This document shows positions 8,797 to 17,182 of a stretch of 64,000 bases of DNA, in pieces; positions within the stretch are counted from its first letter, which is position 1, and the number at the start of each line of letters is the position of its first letter. The stretch lies in assembly GCF_026262505.1 (NCBI RefSeq), contig NC_067208.1:15571962-15635961 (forward strand), given 5' to 3'. A program made the position numbers and the translations under genes. Source of the stretch: Trichomonas vaginalis G3. Taxonomy: Eukaryota > Parabasalia > Trichomonadida > Trichomonadidae. Below the pieces are notes generated by a model. It was not told the DNA's origin. It was given only the letters and a program-made list of their open reading frames with translations, and did not search any database.

Positions 8797-10032
8797 TTAC
8801 TCAGAAAAATTTTTCTTTGTATATACACCATTCTGTACGTCTAAAAGACTTTTGACATTTGCCAAGAATGTACGTTTAGACGCTGCCATATAACCATATT
8901 CTTGACAATATTGTTTATACGAATCGTACAATGACCTTTCATCTAAACACTCAAAGTCAGTTTCATCTATGAACAGTTCATATACACTCTTGTTTGCTTC
9001 TAACAATGTTTGTCTCTCTTCGGTATGTGGAATTTGTCTTGGATTGAACTTAGAAATATCTAATGTCATGAAATATGAGAACAAGTGGTTGTAAAAGTCA
9101 GATGTCAAAGTTTCTGCTAAGTCGTCAAAATATTCTGTATCTTGCATATGAGAATCTGACGTTCTGACAACTACATATCTTCTGTCAGAACTTTCTAACT
9201 TCATCGGAACAGCATTGTTTGAAACCATAATGAAGTTTGCAACATTTTCACAAACTCTTTGGTCTTTATACTTTCTTTCAACAACTCCAACTTTATCTGT
9301 TATAAGACTCTTCAAAGCATCTGAGTTCAAAATTTTTGTTGTATCTATACTTTGAAGTTCATTGCAAACTATAAGTTTCATATTCTCTATTGAGGAGTTA
9401 AACTTGCCACAGATGTTTTCTAAGTTTGTCATATTCGGATTCGAATAGCCCTCTAACAGTTTGCACAAAATATCTGTAAAGAAAGTATTCTTACCAGTTC
9501 CTTGTTTTCCAATTATAATGAGAGCAGTTTCATTTTTAGCACTTGGATGTTGTAAGATGTTTGCAAACCAACATAAGATATACTCATAGACTCTTTCGTT
9601 TCCATTGCATATAATTTCTTTGACATGGTCTAACCAAGCTTCTATAATATTTTCTTTCCATTCTACTTGTTCGTATTTATATCCAGTGAAGATAGAATAG
9701 AAGTTTGGAGAAGGTGTATAGAACTTTATACCTCGAACTGAAAAATCTTCTAACTTTGACAATAAGATATCCCAAGCATCTAACATCTTCATGCCAACTT
9801 GTACGACTTTTATTTTCTTAAGTTTCTGTCTACATTCTTGTTCTGAAACTATTGTCGCTTTAGGTTTGTTAAAGACAACATCCCATTCTTTCATGACATA
9901 ACATTCTGGGGCAGAGTCAACATAAATGACTAAACGTTTCAAATTCTCGACTGCTTTGTTATAGTCTCGAAATGGACACATATTTCTGAATGCTTGGAAG
10001 TCATAAAAATCTGAAACATCTATTCTGTACAT
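8797..10032 (-). CDS. SF3 helicase (D5-like)
   Basis: A 411-aa protein. Walker A IIIGKQGTGKNTFF lies at about residues 172-185, Walker B MKLIVCNELQS at about 225, and the SF3 motif C ANFIMVSNNA with a downstream arginine-rich SSDRRYVVVRT at about 275-295. The C-terminal part resembles the winged-helix tail of D5-type primase-helicases. The N-terminal 160 residues show no clear primase motif. It would unwind DNA during element replication. The ATG at 10032 is preceded by the TTTTTATTTTTATAAAA motif. It looks whole here and broken in the other copies. Confidence 0.85.
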   Translation of the reverse strand: MYRIDVSDFYDFQAFRNMCPFRDYNKAVENLKRLVIYVDSAPECYVMKEWDVVFNKPKATIVSEQECRQKLKKIKVVQVGMKMLDAWDILLSKLEDFSVRGIKFYTPSPNFYSIFTGYKYEQVEWKENIIEAWLDHVKEIICNGNERVYEYILCWFANILQHPSAKNETALIIIGKQGTGKNTFFTDILCKLLEGYSNPNMTNLENICGKFNSSIENMKLIVCNELQSIDTTKILNSDALKSLITDKVGVVERKYKDQRVCENVANFIMVSNNAVPMKLESSDRRYVVVRTSDSHMQDTEYFDDLAETLTSDFYNHLFSYFMTLDISKFNPRQIPHTEERQTLLEANKSVYELFIDETDFECLDERSLYDSYKQYCQEYGYMAASKRTFLANVKSLLDVQNGVYTKKNFSE

Positions 10033-10063
10033 TTTTATAAAAATAAAAAAATAATATTTTTTT

Positions 10064-10861
10064 TTATTCTTGACTTTGTTGTTCCATTTGTTGCATTTGT
10101 TGTTCTTGAGCTATTTGTTGTTGAAGTTGTTCTTGTAATACAATACTTTCACCAGTTGCATCTTCCAATTCGAAACTTTCTGCCGTCATTGACAAATACA
10201 TAGGACATAAAAGTTTTACAGGAACAAAGTTTGCGTCAACTAATGTCAACGTTATACTTGCCAAAGTGTTTGAGTTCACTAAGGTTGAAAATTCTGCATT
10301 CGAATGAACAATAGGCAAACCAGCAGAGAAAGTATTGTTTATACGCATAAGTATCTTTTGGTCATAATAGTTTCTGTCGACATTCGAATAACACTTTGAA
10401 CCTAAGTTTGAAACAATATATAAGATTGGTGTGCTTAATGTCAATGGAATAGACATTCCTTGTATGACACCTTTTCCTGTTATAGGAAACTGTTGGTAGT
10501 AAAAACCAGAAATAAGTTTTGTATTATAGCTCATATCGTTTATAGTAAACTCAGTCGGACATCCAAACATAATGAAACCTGCTCTAGTTGCAGCACATGT
10601 TACACCCGTACTTAAAGTATTAAATAAGTCAACAAAACCTGTTGGTGGTATATCTGAGTAAGTATCTTCAAAGGAGTATTTTTTACCATTCACAACAATA
10701 AAGTCTTCTGGTGTCAAAAGAGCAAAACAGGCTTTAGTCGTCATTGTGTTTAAGGTTAGTTTACAATATCGTCCTTGAGGACTTTGTAAGTTTGTTGTTA
10801 TAGAATTATATGACTCAGGGTTTTTAGTCGTAATAGTATAAACCATTATGTCTTCTGCCAT
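10064..10861 (-). CDS. Candidate minor capsid (penton-like) protein 1
   Basis: A 265-aa, strand-rich protein. Near residues 205-232 it has SITLTLVDANFVPVKLLCP followed by MYLSMTAES, the pattern (strand, L-x-D, loop, L...L strand) typical of the last strands of single jelly-roll penton/minor capsid proteins in Polintons and virophages. A Gln-rich tail (about 240-265) varies in length between copies. It lies in the capsid block, four bases from the next gene. The capsid assignment is inference from position and this motif. Confidence 0.5.
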   Translation of the reverse strand: MAEDIMVYTITTKNPESYNSITTNLQSPQGRYCKLTLNTMTTKACFALLTPEDFIVVNGKKYSFEDTYSDIPPTGFVDLFNTLSTGVTCAATRAGFIMFGCPTEFTINDMSYNTKLISGFYYQQFPITGKGVIQGMSIPLTLSTPILYIVSNLGSKCYSNVDRNYYDQKILMRINNTFSAGLPIVHSNAEFSTLVNSNTLASITLTLVDANFVPVKLLCPMYLSMTAESFELEDATGESIVLQEQLQQQIAQEQQMQQMEQQSQE

Positions 10862-10865
10862 TTAC

Positions 10866-11446
10866 TTAGCAAATAAATTTTAATGAAATGTTGTGGTCGT
10901 CAAATATTTTTATGACGTCTGGGAAACTATACTTTAAGTTCAACGTTTCACCTCCTTTCATAACGTATATCTTGTCAATGACATTATATGAAACACCACA
11001 GCAACCAATGTCGGGTTCTATTTCTTTGATGTTTATATCGTCTGCCTCTGTCAAAAGTTTCAATAGTTCTTTCAAAACTTCATGAGGTGCAATGACATAT
11101 GAGTTCACTTTACAGGGTTGTGTTCGACCAAGTTTAACATTATACTTAAAGCTTGACAAATCTTCTCCTGAGTTTTAAGTTTGTCTTTCAGTTGTTGGTA
11201 GTCGTTTCGAATATCTGCAACAGAACTTAAGTCTCTGCTAACTTCAGGATATGTTGGTTGTTCTTTTACAGGAACAATTGTTATACCATCTTGGTCTTCG
11301 TATGGTTTCCCCATTTCAACATCTCTGTCTTTGACATTGACAATAACACTTTGACTGTTTGTTTGAGTTGGTGAATTTAACTTCACATCTGCCACCGCCA
11401 TTAAACCTTTTGAAACACTTACGCTTCTATTTTTCGGAAATGACAT
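10866..11446 (-). pseudogene. Structural-block protein (MSFPKN start), broken once
   Basis: Same gene as the whole 193-aa copy at 61960-62541. It has a low-complexity N-terminus, a PVKEQPTYPEVSRDL stretch, a helical segment (DYQQLKDKLKTQEKICQAL) and a C-terminal alpha/beta part. It is divergent from the small gene at 11465 with only 18 bp between ATGs. Unknown function. One break. Confidence 0.65.
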
Positions 11447-11464
11447 TTTACTTAGAATAAAAAG
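11447..11464. promoter_or_regulatory. 18-bp divergent promoter
   Basis: TTTACTTAGAATAAAAAG separates two opposite ATGs. It is identical (reverse strand) at 61942-61959, although neither gene codes through it. It resembles the 18 bp at 23581-23598. Confidence 0.65.
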
Positions 11465-11698
11465 ATGGACGTATTTGAGTATCTCTTCGAATTGAAGCAA
11501 AACAAAGTTTACACACACAAACAATACAAATACATTGACAGAATAGTTCTTTACACAAACAATGGAAAATGTTATAGAATAGCAGTCTTTGCTGAACCAA
11601 AATATTTTCATAAAGCAAAGAAAGTTGGTATAACTGAAATGGTGAAAGTTCTTGAAGCAGACAAAAATATAACTTCAAAACTTACAGATATTTTCTAA
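11465..11698 (+). CDS. Small basic element protein (77 aa)
   Basis: MDVFEYLF start, then a Tyr/Lys-rich strand pattern (YIDRIVLYTNNGKCYRIAVF). It diverges from the MSFPKN gene and converges on the major capsid gene. Copy C has the same start. Function unknown. The 3' end differs between copies, so its true length is uncertain. Confidence 0.45.
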   Translation: MDVFEYLFELKQNKVYTHKQYKYIDRIVLYTNNGKCYRIAVFAEPKYFHKAKKVGITEMVKVLEADKNITSKLTDIF

Positions 11699-11778
11699 AG
11701 GTAAGTTTATAATACAATATTATGTCAAAACTGGCGTACTGTCAATATTTGACGGAGAGAAGTCAGTTCAAGAACAAC

Positions 11779-13382
11779 TTACTGACCTGCTGCCAAAATC
11801 TGCTCGATGGAAGCTGTCGTTATACCAATCTGAGGAGCCCCAGCAGGTTTCATCGAACGAATCTTCAAAAGAGCATCTTCCGTGAAAAGTGCTATTGGTT
11901 TTGTAAACTTCTTTGCTCTCAATTCATCTGGACCGTCTCTGTCACCAGTATATGTATTTGAACTGTACCAACAGTTGAAATACCACCCATAAAGTCTTCT
12001 GAGTCAGCAAATGGAATGCCAAGCCAAAAGTTTGAACGGTCTCCATTTGTATATTGAGTTTTTTGACCTCCTGTATGAGTCCATACTTTCACATATGGCA
12101 TAATAGAACTTTGCATTTCAGGGTTAATAGTTGTTGTGAAGTTGTTGTTAAAGTTCATAGCATCTAATGTCAAGTTGTATGACCTCATATCCTCAACTGT
12201 AGAATATTCTTCTCTTGGATAATATTTGCCATCTATGTTTATATGATATTTAATACCAGGGTTGTAGAAACAAGAATAGTCATTTATAGTTCGTCTGAAC
12301 AGTACAAACATAGTATCTGCATGTTTCATTGCAGTTGTTAAAGCAATATCTGTTCTTGCACCTGGGTCAGCACTTTGGTTTCCAACTTCACCTGCAAAGT
12401 CTTTGACAGATATTTGGTGTATAGGGAACATAAGTGGAACTGCAATATATTTGGCAGCTAAAGCATTTGAAATATCTGGGTCCAACATATAGACTGCAAG
12501 TCTGCTTTCTATTCTCTTGCATTCAAATTTTTCGCATGTGAACTTAACTGGGTCCCAAGCATTTCCAGCAGCATTGAAATAAGTTTACTTCATTGTTGAA
12601 GTTTGAGAAACCAAAGTCTAAGTCAACTTTGTCTTTGCAAAATTCGGCGAATGATGTTTTATTTGTTCCCTTTACGTCTGTAATAGTGAATGGGTCTTGT
12701 GTTGGTGCAATGACTAAGTTATTTTTGCTTGGAGTAAGTTCATAGAAATTTTTCCTGCCCAGTTTGGCAAGTATCTTAAAAACCTGAAGATGAGGAAAGA
12801 TGACAAAGGAACTCTAAGTTTCAGTTTTACTTTGGTTACTGCTGCTGCAGTTTGTCCAGAAAGGTTAACATAAACTCCTGGAACGTTAGGGTCAAGTCTT
12901 CTTATTTTCTCAATAGTTGCATACTGGTCTGTTTGTTCTCTAGCTTGTGGTTGTACTGAGTTTCTCAAAGCGAACCATTCATAGTTTGCCCATGTTACTG
13001 TTTGAACTAAGTCAGAGTTAGAATATATCTTATATCCCATGAAAACTTCTGGAGCATATTGGTATCCGACATAGAAAATTCCATTGCAACCTTTCTTGTC
13101 AGACAACTTGGCAGAAGGTTTTATTTCAATATCTTGTTCCACGTATAAGAATGAGTTGTCAATAGAAATAATGTGAAACCTGTCGCAAGCAATATCTACT
13201 GTTGTTGAAGAACCTTCTCCAAACTCACCTACGTTTCCATAAGAAACAGCAGTTGTATATTCGTAAGTTCCAGGAACTATTTCTGACCTTCTAATGGCAT
13301 TGTCGCATTCGTTATACCATTCGGAAACATTTCCGTTCATGGCATCCAAAACTGTTGGCGTTATATTCTGAGCGGCGTACAT
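11779..13382 (-). pseudogene. Candidate major capsid protein, copy A, broken
   Basis: Same gene as 60026-61630, starting MYAAQNITPTVLD and ending ASIEQILAAGQ. By size, beta-rich sequence and its place in the capsid block it is the best candidate for the double jelly-roll major capsid protein. Broken, about two breaks; otherwise nearly identical to copy C. Confidence 0.6.
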
Positions 13383-13421
13383 TTCATATTGGTAAAAATA
13401 TAGAATAGTTGGATTTATTTG

Positions 13422-14483
13422 TCATAATCGTTTCGGACCAAGCTTTACTTTCTTCCTGACTGAGTTTTTAACTCTTCTTTTTCCTTCATTGCCACTACTT
13501 TCACTAGATGAAGTTACTTCTTCACTACTTTCACTTTGTTCTACTCTTCTCTTCTTCTTTGGTGTCGCTTTTGGTAACTTGCCCTCTGCTTCAAGTTGTA
13601 GCATCTTTGCCTCATGTTCACCTAGTATGTTGTTAATTTCCCATGTCCTTTTTGCCTTTGGGCTCTGGTCGCCCATCTCAGGTAACCTATATCCTAGAAA
13701 GATTTTGTCATAGTTTGTATTTGAGTCTTCGCGTATTGTTTGCATGACTCTTTCCTGAGTTTCCGGTTCAAGCTCTTCAAACAGAGCCTGTCCATATGGA
13801 ATAAGCTCGTTTCCAAATATATGTTTTTGTAGCCATTCTGGTTTTCTTTCCATGTTACCAATAATATCTTTTGTGAATGGGAAAGCTTTTACCCAATCTT
13901 TCAGTCTTGCGTCATTTATTTCTGTAGTTGGTTTTATTTTGTCAAGGAACATGTTTTTCAATACTAACATTTCATTTGGTACTGTCCATTTGAGTTTTCT
14001 TAAATATTCATCCCTTCTCATTTCATTGTCTGCAAAGTAAGTTTTTATGACATTTTGCAAACTTTCGTTTGCAAGGTCATGTACAATAGGTTCTCTTCCT
14101 TCTCTCTCCCTAACTTTCTTTCTAAACTCTTCACCAAATATACCATCTCTATGGTTCTGTGTAGTTCTTTGAGATAAATGTTCTAGAACGTCAGGTGTTA
14201 TATTTCCATCAGCCATGTTCATTTCATACTGGTCCAAAATATCTGCATGTTTCATATCTTTCAATGGCATTAAAGCCGCGCTGAAAATACCAGCTATATC
14301 TGGTTCACCATTCACTTCCATTGCGTCTACAACTTCTTGGAATTGTGGTTGTAAGTTTATGAACCACCTATCCGGATTAGCTTTATGACCCCATCTCATT
14401 GTAGTTCCATAGTCTGCAGAAACAAAAGTAGGTTTGTTTCCATATTGGTTAGGTTTCTGAATGAACTTTAAACAATGTTTCAT
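13422..14483 (-). CDS. Basic capsid-block protein with Ser-rich insert (353 aa)
   Basis: Largely helical. Residues about 1-70 include MRWGHKANPDRWFINL. A long helical middle follows, and the C-terminus is very basic (KRRVKNSVRKKVKLGPKRL). Only this copy carries a segment at about 300-335 with PKKKRRV, a classical nuclear-localisation-like motif, followed by a Ser/Glu run. Copy C and the B copies lack it. It lies between the capsid and coiled-coil genes. It might be a core or DNA-associated virion protein; no family recognised. Looks whole. Confidence 0.6.
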   Translation of the reverse strand: MKHCLKFIQKPNQYGNKPTFVSADYGTTMRWGHKANPDRWFINLQPQFQEVVDAMEVNGEPDIAGIFSAALMPLKDMKHADILDQYEMNMADGNITPDVLEHLSQRTTQNHRDGIFGEEFRKKVREREGREPIVHDLANESLQNVIKTYFADNEMRRDEYLRKLKWTVPNEMLVLKNMFLDKIKPTTEINDARLKDWVKAFPFTKDIIGNMERKPEWLQKHIFGNELIPYGQALFEELEPETQERVMQTIREDSNTNYDKIFLGYRLPEMGDQSPKAKRTWEINNILGEHEAKMLQLEAEGKLPKATPKKKRRVEQSESSEEVTSSSESSGNEGKRRVKNSVRKKVKLGPKRL

Positions 14484-14623
14484 TTCTATATGTTTTGTTG
14501 AAATTTAACCTTTTATTTTCACCGAGTTCAGCCAAAGATTGAACGTTATATGGTCGTAAGTAAAAAGGATTGTTGTATTTGCGTACATTTTCTTTCAGTA
14601 CTTCCATTCTATGCTGAATATTT

Positions 14624-16732
14624 TCATCTGATGTTGGAGTCTTTTGTATGTCGGCGAAACATTTTTCGATATTCTTCTACTATGTCAGCCGAATTTTTCT
14701 TAGACTCTTGGAAAGATTCCATATTCTCCGCATACACTTGTTGAGGGTCAAGATTTTTCGGCTGTTCCAAATCTTCATCTAGTTCTGTGAAGTTAGTTTC
14801 CAAAGGAGGGACTTGTTCGTTTCCTTCAGGCTCTTCTAGCTGTTGTTGCTGAACTATTTCTTCCATGTCTGGTTGTATCTGAACTTCTTCCTGTGGAGTT
14901 TCTTGTACCTCATCTGGTGGCATTTCATATATTCCGAGACCGTTTTCAACAAGTTCCCTATCTAAGTCATCCGGACTCATAAACCTTTCTTCTTTCGTTC
15001 CGTCTCTATTTTTTACGCGTTTCATGAAGAGAGTTGAATTATCATTTAGCTCTGACACCAAATATCTTGGAGTAAATTCATCCATGTCATTTGGATGGTA
15101 TGCTATTAAATCATATCCCTTAGCGAGCTTGTATTTTCCAGGTTTGAAATTATATCCCATTTGGTGCTGAACCATAAAGCTAAATAGGTTCGGGTCAGTA
15201 TTTCCTTCCTTGAACTTTCTAATAGCTTCTTTATATCTGTCACTAAAGTCAAGAGTATCTGGGTAACCATAATCTTCCTTAAGCATTTTTAAGAATTCTT
15301 GGTTTCCTTGTTCTCTACTTCTTTTATGTCCTTGCTCTGTTTGTGGTTGTTGTGCTGGTTGTGGAGGTGGTTGTTGTGCAGGGTTTTGAACTGTTGGTTG
15401 CTGTGTTGGTTGTTGTTGTGGTGCAGGGTTTTGAACTGTTGGTTGTTGTGTTGGTTGTTGTTGTGGTTTTGGTGCATGCCTGTGTCTGTGTCCATGTGAC
15501 GATGTAAATGTTTTAGGTAGTCCTGGTGCAGGTGCTTCTCTTGGAGGGTTTGGTGGTATATAAGTTCCACCAGCTGGCACATATGTTCCATCTGCAGCAT
15601 AATGTCCTACCTGACTTTTCGTTTTTAAGAAAGCATTTACTAGGTCTGTTTTGGTCTGTTGTAACTCTTTTTCTTGACTTTCCACAACAGTTGCTCTAAC
15701 GGCGTCATAGGCACTTTGAACTGCCTGTCTCGTTGCTGCATCTGTTATTTTCGTCATATTTTGTGCTACTTCTTTTAACTCTTTGTCGAAACCTTCAGAC
15801 TTCAGTTTCTTTCCAGATGAGAAGTCGTTCACTAGTTTCACCTTACTATGAAGAGCTTCGAAGGCGTTCTTAAAGTCAGCATTTGTTAAAGCTTCATTTG
15901 AACTGTCTTCATCCGCTTGTATTTTTGTCCTTATTGACCCTATAAGTTGGGCTGCTTTAGCGTTGGCTTGGGCATCTAACCAGTCATTATTAGCTTTTAT
16001 ATATTCTGCGCTTTTCATTGCCTTTTGCATGGCTGCGTCGTTATTTTTACTTTCTTGTGCTAAGTTTTCATACTGTACGGTTTGGTTTTGCAACTGTAAA
16101 AGTTTTTCTGCCTTTACATTTGCTTCAACTTCTTTTTTATACTCATCGCTATCCATATATGTCTTCAGGGCTTTTTGTTTTATCTCTTCATCTTTCAGTA
16201 CTTTATATTGAGTAGTATGGTTTTTCAAATTTATGACATCTTGTTCCATTTTTGCTACTTCTGCTGCTTTTTCGGACACTTTTTTCGCATATTCCTCTGT
16301 ACTTAGTTCTTTCAGTTGTTCTTCTTTCTTCTTTTTCTCTACGTTTAACTCATTGAGTTTCTTTGTGTGTCTGTCATATTCTAGTTTCTTTTCGTTTTCA
16401 CTTATTTGTTTCTGTATGTCTATGTTTGACTTTTTGACATCTGTTATTTGATTTTTGAGTGAACTCAAATTCATTTGACTTTGAGGGTTATAAGCTGTTC
16501 CGTCTGCAGCTCCACCATAGCCTGCCATTTTCGCTAAAAGTGCCGCTCTTAAACCTCCACTCTGTGCACCAATAACTCGGTTTAAAAGCATAGGGTTGCT
16601 TGACATTTGTTGCAACATAGTGGGGTCATTCATCATTTGTTGTTGCAACTGTTGTTGTGGTGTCAGTTTTACTATTGGATGTTTCAATGCTCCCTTCCTC
16701 TTACGTATATTCTTACGTAGCTTATGTGGCAT
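14624..16732 (-). CDS. Long coiled-coil protein, candidate internal virion protein (702 aa)
   Basis: The N-terminus is strongly basic (PHKLRKNIRKRKGALKHP). Then come a Gln/Met-rich stretch and a Gly/Ala patch, then about 280 residues of heptad-like coiled coil (about 95-375). A Pro/Gln repeat region (QQQPTQQPTVQNPAP repeated, about 405-455) follows, then an acidic Gln/Glu-rich C-terminus (about 600-690). It is the last gene before the terminal repeat. Function is unknown; the layout suggests a structural or scaffold protein. It looks whole here and is broken in copy C. Confidence 0.6.
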   Translation of the reverse strand: MPHKLRKNIRKRKGALKHPIVKLTPQQQLQQQMMNDPTMLQQMSSNPMLLNRVIGAQSGGLRAALLAKMAGYGGAADGTAYNPQSQMNLSSLKNQITDVKKSNIDIQKQISENEKKLEYDRHTKKLNELNVEKKKKEEQLKELSTEEYAKKVSEKAAEVAKMEQDVINLKNHTTQYKVLKDEEIKQKALKTYMDSDEYKKEVEANVKAEKLLQLQNQTVQYENLAQESKNNDAAMQKAMKSAEYIKANNDWLDAQANAKAAQLIGSIRTKIQADEDSSNEALTNADFKNAFEALHSKVKLVNDFSSGKKLKSEGFDKELKEVAQNMTKITDAATRQAVQSAYDAVRATVVESQEKELQQTKTDLVNAFLKTKSQVGHYAADGTYVPAGGTYIPPNPPREAPAPGLPKTFTSSHGHRHRHAPKPQQQPTQQPTVQNPAPQQQPTQQPTVQNPAQQPPPQPAQQPQTEQGHKRSREQGNQEFLKMLKEDYGYPDTLDFSDRYKEAIRKFKEGNTDPNLFSFMVQHQMGYNFKPGKYKLAKGYDLIAYHPNDMDEFTPRYLVSELNDNSTLFMKRVKNRDGTKEERFMSPDDLDRELVENGLGIYEMPPDEVQETPQEEVQIQPDMEEIVQQQQLEEPEGNEQVPPLETNFTELDEDLEQPKNLDPQQVYAENMESFQESKKNSADIVEEYRKMFRRHTKDSNIR

Positions 16733-17031
16733 TTTAAGTGAAGTAAAAAGCGGTTTTTGACAGATGTTTATATGACACTTTTGTTCAGCACAAAAAACTA
16801 CTCGGTCAAAGTGTTGTCAGTTTTGTAAAATAACCGTCCTATCTCATTCTATAAGGGAGAAAAGGCTTCTCAAAGTATACTTCCTTGGAACGCCTGTAAC
16901 TTTTCCTGTAGCGACGATAGACCCTTACTTGTCCGGACAAAGTTATACTATTTTGAGTGCTCTACAAAAAAGTCACCGGCTGGTCGGCTGGGGTTCGGTC
17001 CTCCTCTTGGGTCTTGGGCAAAATTTCTTAT
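16733..17031. other. Gene-free subterminal region of copy A
   Basis: About 300 bases between the coiled-coil gene and the terminal repeat. Bases 16740-16985 match, reversed, 56555-56800 in copy C. No coding signal. Copy C has an additional gene of about 1 kb between this stretch and its terminus. Confidence 0.6.
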
Positions 17032-17157
17032 GGGCTAGAGGGCACGAAGTGCCTGGAAGCCCTCCGAATATAAACTTCATTTATACTAAACATCTTCAGG
17101 GCTAGAGGGCACGAAGTGCCTGGAAGCCCCACTACCTTTTTTTTTTTTTTTTTTTTT
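17032..17157. repeat. Terminal inverted repeat of copy A, motif doubled
   Basis: Two copies of GGGCTAGAGGGCACGAAG...GGAAGCCC, at 17032-17062 and 17099-17136. Each contains the hairpin GGCAC-GAA-GTGCC. The outer copy ends CACTACC and then 21 T (17137-17157). The same end, reversed, opens copies B and C. Confidence 0.85.
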
Positions 17158-17182
17158 AATTAATGATTTGTTATCATCATAT

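Larger units (their letters stand above)
5164..17157. mobile_element. Maverick/Polinton copy A, capsid half
   Basis: It runs from an inversion junction near 5163 to a terminal repeat ending in poly(T) at 17157. Parts: small acidic gene, membrane protein, cassette remnant, KilA-N protein, ATPase, Lys-tailed protein, 140-aa protein, SF3 helicase, two candidate capsid proteins, basic protein and coiled-coil protein. It is the best preserved copy in the window. Most genes look whole, with about four to six breaks in all. The methylase/integrase/polymerase half is absent. It is closely similar to copy C and therefore young. Confidence 0.85.

Noticed and set aside
15289-15600. Gln/His/Asn-rich frames opposite or beside the coiled-coil gene
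   Set aside because: Shadows of the Pro/Gln repeat region of the 702-aa protein in other frames.
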